Assembly: GCA_001796315.1 (NCBI GenBank)
Contig: MGME01000039.1
Location: forward strand, 8,772 to 67,304
Length of the DNA stretch: 58,533 bases
DNA from: Chlamydiae bacterium RIFCSPLOWO2_12_FULL_49_12
Lineage (GTDB): Bacteria; Chlamydiota; Chlamydiia; Chlamydiales; Rhabdochlamydiaceae
Direction of reading: 5' to 3'
Shown in pieces: positions 17,068 to 25,699 of the stretch; position 1 is the first letter of the stretch, and every line of letters begins with the position of its first letter. The position numbers and the translations under genes were made by a program. The notes below the pieces were generated by a model. That model did no database searches and had not been told where the DNA came from. It saw only the letters and a list, made by a program, of their open reading frames with translations.

Positions 17068-17784
17068 TTATCCTATCGCTGTTTCCCACCTCTTGATATA
17101 GCTCAAAAGAGACTCTTTTGTCGGACGGGTAAGGAGAAACTCCAAGGCATCCTTTTGGCTGGAGAGGTGAGCGATTTTAGAGAGCAGGTGTAAATGTCTC
17201 TTATCGGAACTGGAAAAGAGGAAGAACAGGGTATGGACAGGCCGGCCGTCCAGAGCGCCATAGTCCATGGGACTTTTTAAAAAGAGAACGGAGATGCTGT
17301 CTAAAGGAGAAGGCAGAAGAAAGTCTCGCGCATGGGGAACTGCTATTCCCTGATTTACAGCCGTGGACATGAGGTTTTCGCGATCGATCAAAAGTTCGGA
17401 AATCACATCGGGATCAAGTCCCATGTTCGGGGCAAGCAGCTGCATCGTCTTGCGGATAACCTCCTCTTTCGATCGTCCCTCTCCCTCAAAGAGAACCTCT
17501 CCTCTATGAAGAGCCCGAAAGAGGCTAAAATGTTGCATGCCCATTGAGCCCTGAGTTCCTTCTTCATCTGCAATGGGATAGATCTGCTCTTCCGTTCCTA
17601 GAGCGCGCTTGCTGTCTTGGGAGTGGACCTTGCAGCTCAGCATCCAGTTTTCGATCTCGATGCGGCTGAATCGATACTGGTGATTGAGCTTGTAGGCAGG
17701 GATCTTTCCAGTAGTCAGCCAGCGTCGAATCGTTGTCTCCGAAACGCTTAAGAGCTCCGCAACATCTTTAATTTTAAGATCCAT
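17068..17784 (-). CDS. ptsN: EIIA(Ntr)-type phosphocarrier with N-terminal helix-turn-helix
   Basis: Residues about 1-50 form an excisionase/MerR-like winged helix-turn-helix (VAELLSVSETTIRRWL, then TGKIPAYKL). Residues about 85-238 form a PTS EIIA(Ntr) domain with the phosphorylatable His151 in GIAVPHARD. The same fusion is known in Chlamydia as the second ptsN gene (CT290). No PTS sugar permease is nearby, so it is probably regulatory, coupling a phosphorylation signal to DNA binding; this last point is inference. It has its own promoter with a dyad (17841-17869) and starts 225 bp from ptsN1. Confidence 0.9.
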   Translation of the reverse strand: MDLKIKDVAELLSVSETTIRRWLTTGKIPAYKLNHQYRFSRIEIENWMLSCKVHSQDSKRALGTEEQIYPIADEEGTQGSMGMQHFSLFRALHRGEVLFEGEGRSKEEVIRKTMQLLAPNMGLDPDVISELLIDRENLMSTAVNQGIAVPHARDFLLPSPLDSISVLFLKSPMDYGALDGRPVHTLFFLFSSSDKRHLHLLSKIAHLSSQKDALEFLLTRPTKESLLSYIKRWETAIG

Positions 17785-17840
17785 GGCTTAATCAACTAAA
17801 AAAATTCCCAAGACACGCGATCCTGCGGCCCGTTTGTTTG

Positions 17841-17869
17841 GGTATACGTCTCACATAGCGTATACACAA
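17841..17869 (-). promoter_or_regulatory. Dyad embedded in the ptsN2 promoter
   Basis: On the minus strand TTGTGT (complement of 17864-17869), a 17-bp spacer and TATACC (complement of 17841-17846) form a promoter. The perfect inverted repeat GTATACG (17842-17848) / CGTATAC (17859-17865) overlaps both boxes, so a bound dimer would block transcription. Autoregulation by the HTH of the gene product is a reasonable guess, not shown. Confidence 0.5.
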
Positions 17870-18009
17870 AGTCAGAGGAAAAAAAATTGCAATATAAATT
17901 CATTAAACCAAAAGGGTCGCAGTAAAAAGTTGAAGTTACTTATATCAAAGCCTCAATTTATAGGATAGGCTTTTGGTGGGGTGTGGCAAGCGCGAGGAAC
18001 AAGCGTTTG

Positions 18010-18468
18010 TCACATCCCAGGCTTTTGGAACCAATCCAGAACCTGATCGGGAGTCTTTGAAGCGAGAAGATTTTTTCTCCTGACTCCATCTTTGATCGCC
18101 GTGGTGAGAGAAGAGAGAATCTGCAGATAATCGGTCTGACGATTGTCGGGGCCTCCGATCATGAAAATGAGCCGGACTGGCACTCCGTCAAGGGCGTTCC
18201 ACTCCAGTCCCATCCCCTCCTTTTGGATCCCAATTGCAATAAAAAAGTCTTCGTACCCTTCCAATTTTGCATGGGGGATGGCCACTCCAAGTCCAATTCC
18301 AGTAGAGACGATCTTTTCTCTTTGGAGGATGGAAGAAAAGAACTGCTCTTTTTCCCGAAGTTTGCCCGCTCGATCCAACAGATCTACAAGAGCGATGAGC
18401 GCTTCCTTGCGTTCTTTAACCTCCAAAAAGAGGATCTGATTCTTGCTTAAATAGTCGGCGATGCTCAC
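18010..18468 (-). CDS. ptsN: PTS EIIA(Ntr)-like nitrogen regulatory protein
   Basis: The 152-residue single EIIA domain has the phospho-accepting His66 in GVAIPHAKLE. It is the stand-alone partner (CT291 type) of the HTH fusion downstream. It would receive phosphate from NPr/EI(Ntr), neither of which is in the window. The gene begins 7 bp after dut, so it is probably the end of the radA/sodA/accD/dut run. Confidence 0.92.
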   Translation of the reverse strand: MSIADYLSKNQILFLEVKERKEALIALVDLLDRAGKLREKEQFFSSILQREKIVSTGIGLGVAIPHAKLEGYEDFFIAIGIQKEGMGLEWNALDGVPVRLIFMIGGPDNRQTDYLQILSSLTTAIKDGVRRKNLLASKTPDQVLDWFQKPGM

Positions 18469-18475
18469 TTTAATC

Positions 18476-18916
18476 TTATACTCCCGTATGTCCGAAACCG
18501 CCCTCGCCTCGATACGTCTTGGCGAGCAGCTCTTCCTCTATGAAGAGCGCTTGCAAAACAGGAGAGATCACAAGTTGGGCAAGACGCATGCGTGGTTGAA
18601 TCACAAAGGGTTCACTTCCCAGGTTGATCAATAGAATTTTAATCTCTCCGCGATAGTCGCTGTCAATAGTGCCGGGAGTATTGAGAACCGTAATGCCCTC
18701 TTTAAGGGCCAGTCCGCTTCTGGGACGGATTTGCGCTTCAAATCCGAAAGGCAAAGCAAGGCGCAACCCCGTGGGCACCAGAATTCTCTCTTTGGGAGAG
18801 AGGAGAATCTCTTTATCCATATAGGCAAAAAGATCGGCTCCTGCCGCATGCTCTGTCGCGTAGAGAGGAAGTTCAGCTCCCTCCGCTAAGGAGACCTTTA
18901 TTTCTACTCTCTGCAT
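18476..18916 (-). CDS. dut: dUTP pyrophosphatase
   Basis: The 146-residue trimeric dUTPase hydrolyses dUTP to dUMP, keeping uracil out of DNA. All five motifs are visible: AAGADLFAY (1), [10 protein letters not shown] (2), [14 protein letters not shown] (3, with the catalytic Asp), RMAQLVI as RLAQLVI (4) and the C-terminal P-loop-like GEGGFGHTG (5). Only one base separates the accD stop from its ATG, so translation is likely coupled. Confidence 0.98.
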   Translation of the reverse strand: MQRVEIKVSLAEGAELPLYATEHAAGADLFAYMDKEILLSPKERILVPTGLRLALPFGFEAQIRPRSGLALKEGITVLNTPGTIDSDYRGEIKILLINLGSEPFVIQPRMRLAQLVISPVLQALFIEEELLAKTYRGEGGFGHTGV

Positions 18917-18917
18917 C

Positions 18918-19883
18918 TTAATCTCGCAGAGGAACCTCGCTCTCTTCAGAAAGCGTCATGAGTTCCTTTAATTTTTGGGGAATCTTTCCAAGCGACTGTC
19001 CATAGACAAGACGAAACTCCGAAATTTTCAGATGCTCCCTCTCATTTCCGGTCACGTACGAGAGCATGCGAAAGAGCGTCTCTTTGAGATCGTGGCGGGA
19101 GACAATGCAATCCACCATCCCTCTCTCCAAAAGGAATTCTGAACGCTGCGCTCCTAGGGGCAGCTTTTGTCCGATTGTCTGCTCGACAACACGCGGTCCT
19201 GCAAATCCAATCAGAGCGTCCGGCTCAGCCAGGATGAGATCTCCAAGCGAAGCAAAGGAAGCAGTCACGCCTCCCGTGGTCGGATTGGTCAGGATGGAGA
19301 GATAAGGAATCCCCTCTTCATGAAGAAGAGCCAGAGCTTGAGCCGTCTTGGCCATCTGCATGAGCGAGAGGATCGATTCCTGCATGCGCGCTCCGCCCGA
19401 GGCCGAGGTCAGCACTAAAGGCAGCCTGGCCTTCAAGGCGTGCTCGATGAGTAAGGTAAGCCGCTCGCCTACAACCGATCCCATCGACCCTCCCATGAAA
19501 GAGAAATCGAGAATCCCTAAAGCGACCTCCATTCCCTGGATGCGGCAGACGCCTGCCATCACGGCCTCATCCCGGCTGGAGGTTTCCTGAGCCCGCTTCA
19601 ACCGCTCGGAGTAAGGAACGGAATCGACAAAGCCTAAGGGATCTTCCGGCTTGATCTGAGTAAAAAGCTCTTGAAAACTGTCAACATCTGCTAAAAGCTC
19701 CATCCTTTGCCGGACTGAGAGGCGGTAGTGGTAATCGCATTTTGGGCAGCAATGGCGGTTTTTCATGAGTTCGTTGGCATGAATCATCTCATGGCAGCGC
19801 GTACACTTCACCCAACCGCTAAAACTATCTTTTTTAGTCGTTTGAATTTTTATTTTAGGTTTGTTTCTAGAAAATAACCCCAT
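18918..19883 (-). CDS. accD: Acetyl-CoA carboxylase carboxyltransferase subunit beta
   Basis: The 321-residue beta subunit of the carboxyltransferase moves CO2 from carboxybiotin to acetyl-CoA, giving malonyl-CoA for fatty acid synthesis. The N-terminal zinc ribbon is intact (WVKCTRCHE then CCPKCDYHY, residues about 26-50), and the crotonase-like core contains [12 protein letters not shown] and [13 protein letters not shown]. The alpha subunit gene accA is not in the window. Order accD-dut-ptsN matches Chlamydia. Confidence 0.98.
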   Translation of the reverse strand: MGLFSRNKPKIKIQTTKKDSFSGWVKCTRCHEMIHANELMKNRHCCPKCDYHYRLSVRQRMELLADVDSFQELFTQIKPEDPLGFVDSVPYSERLKRAQETSSRDEAVMAGVCRIQGMEVALGILDFSFMGGSMGSVVGERLTLLIEHALKARLPLVLTSASGGARMQESILSLMQMAKTAQALALLHEEGIPYLSILTNPTTGGVTASFASLGDLILAEPDALIGFAGPRVVEQTIGQKLPLGAQRSEFLLERGMVDCIVSRHDLKETLFRMLSYVTGNEREHLKISEFRLVYGQSLGKIPQKLKELMTLSEESEVPLRD

Positions 19884-19935
19884 ACCACCTAAACTTTAAA
19901 CAAAGATTAAAAATACCAAACTAAATGAATTTATC

Positions 19936-20547
19936 TCAAGAAGAAGCTGCTTCGCGATATCGCTCGGATACTTTTTTCCAGTTAATGATTTTCCAGATAT
20001 TTTTTACATAGTCGGCGCGCGCATTCTTATATTGAAGATAATAGGCATGCTCCCACACGTCGATACCCATCAAGGGAGTAAGCCCTTGAGAAAAGAGAGA
20101 ATCCTGATTGGCAGTGGCGGCGACAACCAAGCGTTTTTTTCCGCTGTCATAGCCCAGCCACCCCCCCCCCGACCCCTGAACGGCAGTGGTTTTGGCGCTC
20201 ATCTCTTCAAAAAAGAGGCCAAACTGACCGAACTCCTTTTCAAAAGCCTTCATCAGCTCTCCTTCAGGTTTTTCTCCTCCTCCTCGTGAGAGCGGAGCTA
20301 AGCTTTCCCAAAAGAGAGAGTGGTTCAGATGCCCCCCTCCATTGAAACGGATGGCGGCTTGCAAAGAGATGACTTTAGCCAAATCCCCCTTTCGTTGAGC
20401 CTCCTCGGATTTTTCCAGTGCGGCATTGAGATTGTTTACATAGGCACCATGATGCTTTTTATGATGCAACTCCATGATTTCAGAAGAGATGACAGGTTCC
20501 AAAGCATTGTAATCGTAGGGAAGATCGGGAAGTTGATAAAGAGCCAT
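19936..20547 (-). CDS. sodA: Superoxide dismutase, Fe/Mn type
   Basis: The 203-residue enzyme converts superoxide to peroxide and oxygen. Metal ligands are visible in the N-terminal ELHHKKHH, in HLNHSLFW and in the closing [11 protein letters not shown]. The ATG at 20547 is chosen over an upstream extension to 20601 because AAAGGAGG lies just before it and the product then starts like the family ([13 protein letters not shown]). The coding strand carries a run of ten G at 20161-20170 in the GSGGGWL region, a spot prone to slippage. The gene is intact as given. Confidence 0.96.
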   Translation of the reverse strand: MALYQLPDLPYDYNALEPVISSEIMELHHKKHHGAYVNNLNAALEKSEEAQRKGDLAKVISLQAAIRFNGGGHLNHSLFWESLAPLSRGGGEKPEGELMKAFEKEFGQFGLFFEEMSAKTTAVQGSGGGWLGYDSGKKRLVVAATANQDSLFSQGLTPLMGIDVWEHAYYLQYKNARADYVKNIWKIINWKKVSERYREAASS

Positions 20548-20658
20548 ACTACCTCCTTTTAAAATTGAGCCAAGCATAGCCCTCAAAGTGATTTTATACA
20601 AATTTTCGAGAGCAAAGTCGAGAAGAGGCCGTGAACATGTGAAAAACAGAAAAAAGAT

Positions 20659-22026
20659 CTACCGGACAGACGCGTCAAGCGCTTCTTCAACAAAATCAAC
20701 ACCCATAAAAGCCATCTTGTCCTGGATGTCTAAAGAGAGATTTTTCAAAGAGCGATTGGGAAGAATGCAACTTTTAAATCCGAGGTGAATGGCCTCTTTG
20801 AGGCGGCTTTCCAAACGCTGGATTCCCCTTACCTCTCCTCCCAGTCCCACCTCGCCCAAGACGATGGTATTTGCATCGATGGGAACGTTGGTAAAAGAAG
20901 AGCTGATGGCCAAAATCACCGCTAAATCACTTGCCGGCTCGACAATCTTCAATCCCCCTGCAACCGAGACAAAGACATCAAACCGGTGAAGCTGATAACC
21001 CACGCGCTTTTCCAGAACGGCGAGCATCAGGGCAAGGCGGTTGGGATCAATGCCGGCAGAGCGCCGAGACGAGGTGGCAAACGCCGTCGGAGCAACGAGA
21101 GCTTGAACCTCCACCAATAAAGAGCGGCTTCCCTCCAGCGTAGGCAGGATCACAGATCCGGACGCCTCCTGGCTTCTCTCTTCGAGAAAGATGACCGAGG
21201 GATTGCTGATTTCACGAAGCCCCCCCTCATGCATCTGAAAAAGGACGATGTCGTCGGTCGGCCCAAAGCGATTCTTCACTGCACGCAGAATCCGATAGCC
21301 CACTTGCCGATCCCCTTCAAAATCCAAAACAGTATCGACAATGTGCTCTAAGACGCGCGGCCCTGCAATCTCTCCCGATTTTGTCACATGTCCGATCAAA
21401 AACGTCGAGATGCCGCTCCCTTTGGACAGATGCATGAATTCTGCTGCCATCTCTCGAACCTGGGTCACTGAACCCGGAGCAGAAGGGATCTCGCTTTTGT
21501 ACACAATCTGAATCGAATCGATCACCAGGATATCGGGCTTGAGACGATCTACCTGAAGTTTGATGTGGCTATATTGGGTTTCACTAAAAAGATAAAGGCG
21601 GTCGCTTTCGATGCCAAGGCGCTCGGCCCTTAGGGAAGTTTGCTCAACAGACTCCTCTCCGCACACGTAAAGCACGGTCAACCCCTGCTGGGCCAGGCTC
21701 TGAGAGAGTTGCAGCATCAGAGTGGACTTCCCAACTCCTGGATCCCCTCCCAGCAAGATAAGAGAGCCTTTTACAATCCCTCCTCCGAGCAGGCGATCCA
21801 TCTCGACAAGGCCTGTTTTAAGACGTCCACGGTCGCTCTTTTCAATCTCGCACATGCGCAGCGGCTGCGCTCCAACTCTCGCGGCTTCAAAACGGGCTGT
21901 ACTATGGGAGAGATCGGCCTCTTGCTCCAAAGTATTCCACTCTTTGCAGACAGGGCAGCTCCCCGACCATTTGACCTGCCTGCCTCCGCACTCCTTGCAG
22001 CTCCATACGCTCTTCACTTTTCCCAT
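20659..22026 (-). CDS. radA: DNA repair protein RadA (Sms)
   Basis: The 455-residue RecA-like branch-migration helicase works in recombination. The N-terminal zinc finger has CKECGG and CPVCKEW. Walker A is GGDPGVGKST near residue 92, the diagnostic KNRFG motif is near 252, and a Lon-protease-like C-terminal domain follows (residues about 285-455, LGEVGLGGEVRGI). It overlaps the end of rnc by 13 bp, so the two are cotranscribed, as in Chlamydia. Confidence 0.97.
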   Translation of the reverse strand: MGKVKSVWSCKECGGRQVKWSGSCPVCKEWNTLEQEADLSHSTARFEAARVGAQPLRMCEIEKSDRGRLKTGLVEMDRLLGGGIVKGSLILLGGDPGVGKSTLMLQLSQSLAQQGLTVLYVCGEESVEQTSLRAERLGIESDRLYLFSETQYSHIKLQVDRLKPDILVIDSIQIVYKSEIPSAPGSVTQVREMAAEFMHLSKGSGISTFLIGHVTKSGEIAGPRVLEHIVDTVLDFEGDRQVGYRILRAVKNRFGPTDDIVLFQMHEGGLREISNPSVIFLEERSQEASGSVILPTLEGSRSLLVEVQALVAPTAFATSSRRSAGIDPNRLALMLAVLEKRVGYQLHRFDVFVSVAGGLKIVEPASDLAVILAISSSFTNVPIDANTIVLGEVGLGGEVRGIQRLESRLKEAIHLGFKSCILPNRSLKNLSLDIQDKMAFMGVDFVEEALDASVR

Positions 22027-22742
22027 TCTTCCGCCCCTTTCTCCAACCTCTCCATCGCCTTCTTTGCGGCTTCAATCTCCGCCTCTTTTTTAGAATGCCC
22101 TTCTCCCTCGCCAACAGACTTTTTTTCAATAAAAGCTCCCACGAGAAAGAACTTGTGATGGTCGGGTCCTTTCTCGCTCAAGACAATGTAAGAAGGTGTA
22201 ATCTGATACTTTTTCTGGGCATAGTCCTGAAGTTCCGCTTTCCAGTTGCGTATGGGCTGGATGAGGAAGGCTAGAAGGCTCTTTTCAAAATGCGAAAAGA
22301 AAAAGCGGCGCACCACATCAACGCCTCCATCGAGAAAGAGCGCTCCGATAAGCGCCTCGAAGAGATCTGCAAGAATCGTCTCTCTTCCCCGCCCCTTGTT
22401 CCTTCTTTCTCCCCGTCCCAGCAGGATGAAAGCGTCTAGATCCAAACTCTGAAGGAGCTTCGAACAGGAGTCCGCATCCACCAAAAAGGAGCGCATATGC
22501 GAGAGCTGCCCTTCCTGTTCATGTGGAAAATGGTTAAAAAGGTAGTGAGAGATCAAAAGACCCAATACCGCATCTCCCAAGAATTCGAGCCGCTCATTAT
22601 GCTCTTGAAGTTCTCCCCGATGCTCATTGTAATAGGAGCGATGAACAAAGGCCGAAAGCAATAATTCTTTATTGTTAAAAGAATAGTTCAGCTTTTTCTC
22701 AATCTCAGGAAGTCTCGAAAGGAGAAGATGATAGGACATCAT
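22014..22742 (-). CDS. rnc: Ribonuclease III
   Basis: The 242-residue dsRNA endonuclease processes rRNA precursors and structured transcripts. The catalytic signature NERLEFLGDAVLG is near residue 45, the second acidic site is in ADLFEALIGALFLDGG near 125, and a dsRNA-binding domain covers residues about 160-235 (ending SKKEAEIEAAKKAM). It is the first gene of the minus-strand run. Its upstream region holds a 181-bp palindromic element. Confidence 0.97.
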   Translation of the reverse strand: MMSYHLLLSRLPEIEKKLNYSFNNKELLLSAFVHRSYYNEHRGELQEHNERLEFLGDAVLGLLISHYLFNHFPHEQEGQLSHMRSFLVDADSCSKLLQSLDLDAFILLGRGERRNKGRGRETILADLFEALIGALFLDGGVDVVRRFFFSHFEKSLLAFLIQPIRNWKAELQDYAQKKYQITPSYIVLSEKGPDHHKFFLVGAFIEKKSVGEGEGHSKKEAEIEAAKKAMERLEKGAEEWEK

Positions 22743-22771
22743 GGCTCAAAAAATACTGAAATTTCAGCAAC

Positions 22772-22952
22772 CTCGACTTTGCAACTTTTTGGGCCCGAAG
22801 GCCTCGAGATATTTGCTCTCGGGGGAGTTATTTAAACCAGGAAGGGGTTAAAAACCCCTTCCTGGTTTAAAGAATCTCCCAGTTCGACCGTAGGTCGAAC
22901 GTCCGAGAGCAAATAGACGAGGCAGGCGGGTCCAAAAAGTTGCAAAGTCGAG
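22772..22952. repeat. 181-bp palindromic element, copy I
   Basis: Starts CTCGACTTTGCAAC and ends with its inverse GTTGCAAAGTCGAG. A perfect central hairpin (AAACCAGGAAGGGGTT / AACCCCTTCCTGGTTT) and further nested arms make almost the whole element foldable. It is flanked on both sides by GCAAC, which looks like a 5-bp target duplication. It fits a non-autonomous (MITE-like) element between the divergent rnc and 23129 genes. Confidence 0.9.
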
Positions 22953-23093
22953 GCAACTGCTCTGCTCGATGTCGAGAATAACGGGTTAAGGGAAAAAGAA
23001 CAAAGCCTCTTCTCCCTTTCGCCGCTTCCTGCTATGCTCTTTTCCATGCGGCCGGATGGGATAGAAAAAAAAGAAGTTCCATTCCAGAGCGTT

Positions 23094-23117
23094 TCCCGTC
23101 CTGAAGACGGGGTTTTT
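23094..23117 (+). terminator. Terminator-like hairpin in the leader of the 23129 gene
   Basis: CCCGTC, a CTGAA loop and GACGGG followed by a run of T form a compact intrinsic-terminator shape ending about 12 bp before the ATG at 23129. It could be an attenuator for that gene, or end transcripts arriving from upstream. The remaining sequence at 22953-23093 shows nothing I recognise. Confidence 0.5.
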
Positions 23118-23128
23118 CCAGAGGACGG

Positions 23129-23737
23129 ATGAAACAGACACTCTCCCCACAGCAGGAAAATTTTTTTCAAAAAAACGGTTATTTGGAACTTGAAGGCCTT
23201 CTTAACGAAGCTGATTGTAAAGAATTTTTGCAAAGACGCTCAAAACTTTGCCCAAATGGACGGGACCTGGGACAAAGAGATTCCTGGATTCTCTCTTTGG
23301 CAAAGCGGCGCTCTTGGACCCATTTTGCAAAAGAGCTCTTCCAAACCCCCTTCCTTCGTCTTGCCTTAGATCACTATTTCCAAAGCTCCCTGCCTTTTCT
23401 TCAAGGACTCACCCTCAATCAGGCCTACTCCTTTCAGTCTCTTTTAGGGGGACTTCTTCTGCGCCTTACGGACTCCTTACCCTCCCAAGAAAAAAGAGAG
23501 CCCCTCTCTTCTTTGCTTGAAACACCGGGAAATGGCCTCTTCTTTTCCGCCGACACTCTTTTAGACCGGACAAGACTTAACATCCTCTCCGGTCAGTCGT
23601 TCTGGATGATCGGGTACGGCACCCGTTCTACTCTCTACATTTACAATGCGGCCGATCCTCAGGCCCACTTGTTGAAAGCGGAGGGCTATTCTTACGGGGA
23701 CCGCTTAAGCGCGCCGCGCCATCCCCTATTGCATTAA
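23129..23737 (+). CDS. Hypothetical protein with PhyH-like N terminus
   Basis: The 202-residue protein has an N-terminal stretch FFQKNGYLELEGLLNEADC resembling the start of phytanoyl-CoA dioxygenase-like (PhyH) proteins. No clear HxD...H iron-binding triad can be picked out, so enzymatic activity is doubtful. It ends in a basic, histidine-containing tail. I do not recognise it beyond this. The next gene follows after 46 bp on the same strand, so the two may be co-expressed. Confidence 0.65.
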   Translation: MKQTLSPQQENFFQKNGYLELEGLLNEADCKEFLQRRSKLCPNGRDLGQRDSWILSLAKRRSWTHFAKELFQTPFLRLALDHYFQSSLPFLQGLTLNQAYSFQSLLGGLLLRLTDSLPSQEKREPLSSLLETPGNGLFFSADTLLDRTRLNILSGQSFWMIGYGTRSTLYIYNAADPQAHLLKAEGYSYGDRLSAPRHPLLH

Positions 23738-23783
23738 ATTTTAATTAAGAAGACGATTTGAAATCTTGCGACAAGGGAAAAAT

Positions 23784-24950
23784 ATGCGTGATAAATGGAC
23801 CCCTCTTCACCAAGCCCTCCAAAAAGTTGAATCTTTAACGCCTGCTCTGCAACAAGCCCTTGCCTTGGACGAAACCCACCTCTTCAATCAGGAAGAGAAG
23901 ATTCTCAATTTTTGCGCCCAGGACTGCCTGGGCCTTGCTTTCCATCTCTCTTTGCAAAAGAGCGCTATCAAGTTTATTCTTCAGCATGGGCATAGTTCCA
24001 CGCTTTTTGCAGGACCCCAGGCCCGCCTTCTGATCGAAAAGGAACTGGAGGCAAAAATTGCCGAGACGCTGGGAAAAGAGGCCTCCCTTCTCTTTCCCTC
24101 ACGCCATGCCGCGCATTTGGCTGTTTTGACTGCTCTGGCCACTTCTCATTCTCTTATTATGCTCGATCGCAGCGCTTACTTAGGATTAAAGAGCGCTTCT
24201 TTGGCAACAAGCGCCCGAATAGAGCACTTTGATCACAATAATCTCGATGATTTGAAGAGAGTTCTCGAAGAGACCAAAGACCTCTCCTTCTTTACGAAGA
24301 TTGTGGTGACGGAATCGATTTTTAGCCTTGAAGGCGATCTTGCCCCTTTAGAAGAGATTGCCTCTTTAGCCGCCCGTTATGACGCCCTTCTCTATGTCGA
24401 TGACACCCATGCTTTGGGAACCTTTGGAAAAGGGGGCATGGGACTTACTGCGCACAAAAAAGAGGTCGATATAAGCATAGGAGCCTTTGATTTTAGCTTA
24501 GGCGCCTCATTGGCCTCGGTAAGCTCAACCTTATTATTAAAAATTTTTTTACAAAAGAGTTGCCTTGCTTTAAGAGAAAATCCCCTTCCCCTTCCCTCTC
24601 TTGGAACCGTGGACGCAGCCCTTGATCTTCTCCCTCAATTAGAAGGGGAACGCAAGCAGCTGCAACAGCGCTCTTTCTTCCTGAAGAAAGAGCTGAAAAA
24701 GCTGGGGTTTGAAACGGGCTTATCTGAAAGCCATCTTATCCCCCTCATTCTAACAAGCAATGAAGAGGCCCTTGAAATCCATGCGGCTCTTCTGAAAAGA
24801 GGGATCCTTGCAAGGCCCTGTTTGTTCCCTGAAGTCCCTCCAAATAGCGCCCGCCTTCTCTTCAGCCTCTCTTGCCACCATACTCCGGAAGAGCTGATGC
24901 TTCTCTTAACCCAGCTGCGCTCCTTAAAAAAAGAGTTAAACGTTTTTTGA
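23784..24950 (+). CDS. BioF-like alpha-oxoamine synthase homologue lacking the PLP lysine
   Basis: The 388-residue protein has the fold-type I PLP pattern of 8-amino-7-oxononanoate synthase and 2-amino-3-ketobutyrate-CoA ligase: CLGLAFH, AGPQARLLIEKELE, ESIFSLEGDLAPLEE and DDTHALGTFGKGG (aspartate and histidine for the cofactor ring). Where the family has the lysine that binds PLP (GTFSKALG type), this protein has GAFDFSLG, with Phe237 in place of lysine; the expected family histidine after the GxR motif is also Ile. Classic catalysis is therefore unlikely. The ATG at 23784 follows AAGGG by 6 bp and is preferred to a TTG at 23766. Confidence 0.82.
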   Translation: MRDKWTPLHQALQKVESLTPALQQALALDETHLFNQEEKILNFCAQDCLGLAFHLSLQKSAIKFILQHGHSSTLFAGPQARLLIEKELEAKIAETLGKEASLLFPSRHAAHLAVLTALATSHSLIMLDRSAYLGLKSASLATSARIEHFDHNNLDDLKRVLEETKDLSFFTKIVVTESIFSLEGDLAPLEEIASLAARYDALLYVDDTHALGTFGKGGMGLTAHKKEVDISIGAFDFSLGASLASVSSTLLLKIFLQKSCLALRENPLPLPSLGTVDAALDLLPQLEGERKQLQQRSFFLKKELKKLGFETGLSESHLIPLILTSNEEALEIHAALLKRGILARPCLFPEVPPNSARLLFSLSCHHTPEELMLLLTQLRSLKKELNVF

Positions 24951-25017
24951 CAGCCGAATTTCGAGGAGGCGGCTCCCAGGTTGCAATTAATTTCGAAGTA
25001 AAGGACGAGTTTCCCGC

Positions 25018-25287
25018 CTATTTTCTCTTGCAGGCAATCAGATTGTAAAAGAAGGCCAAAAGAACGCCTCCAATAAAGCCGTCTACAAATCCCCAAATTC
25101 CTCCTACAATCCCCCCTCCAAATGAAGGCTCATATCCAATGTAAACAGAAGACATGGTCTAGACGAACATCGCGCCCCAGCCGTAGATGGAAGCCCATCC
25201 CGCAAAGAGCATCATGATAGCCCAAACGATCCCCAGAGCGACGCCAAAACTCCACATGCAAAGGGGCATAGGTTTTTCTTTATTCAT
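25018..25287 (-). pseudogene. Small holin-like membrane protein split by an in-frame TAG
   Basis: The minus-strand frame from the ATG at 25287 encodes about 42 residues with one transmembrane segment (FGVALGIVWAIMMLFAG...YGWG), then TAG at 25161-25159, then a further 47 residues in the same frame (YIGYEPSFGGGIVGGIWG, FVDGFIGGVLLAFFYNL) ending at TAG 25020-25018. Together they match the roughly 90-residue bacteriophage-holin-like membrane family I know as one protein. It is either a nonsense pseudogene or two peptides; an ATG directly after the TAG could restart the second half. Function is unknown. Confidence 0.65.
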
Positions 25288-25699
25288 ACTTTTCCTCTTG
25301 TTGATCTCTTAAAAAGCAAAAGCTCTTTTGAGCTCCCTTCTATTTTCAGTCATCTAAAATTTTTAATTTAATGGCAATAAAAATTTCATTTTCTCGCGCG
25401 CGCTCAAGCTCGACTTTGCAACTTTTTGGGCCCGAAGGCCTCGAGATATTTGCTCTCGGGGGAGTTATTTAAACCAGGAAGGGGTTAAAAACCCCTTCCT
25501 GGTTTAAAGAATCTCCCAGTTCGACCATAGGTCGAACGTCCGAGAGCAAATAGACGAGGCAGGCGGGTCCAAAAAGTTGCAAAGTCGAGCTCAAGGGCGC
25601 TTTATAAAAAAAGGTATAATTTTATTTACTTTACTTACAAAAATAATATAACTAAAATAATTAAAAAGATTCGACAAAGAGATTCTTATAATCTTTATT
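25288..25699. other. AT-rich intergenic region with palindromic element II
   Basis: It holds palindromic element II (25410-25589), listed separately. The flanks are AT-rich, and 25590-25699 probably contains the promoter for the 25700 gene. A TATAAT at 25687-25692 lies too close to the ATG for a normal leader. No gene is seen. Confidence 0.5.
25410..25589. repeat. 180-bp palindromic element, copy II
   Basis: Nearly identical to copy I (single differences such as CCATAGG for CCGTAGG) and in the same orientation. Flanked on both sides by CTCAAG, a 6-bp direct repeat consistent with target duplication. The near-identity implies recent spread. Confidence 0.9.

Noticed and set aside
17930-18009. 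Hairpin around AGGCTTTTGG repeats as a terminator after ptsN1
   Set aside because: The stem is only partly complementary and has no T-run on the coding strand.
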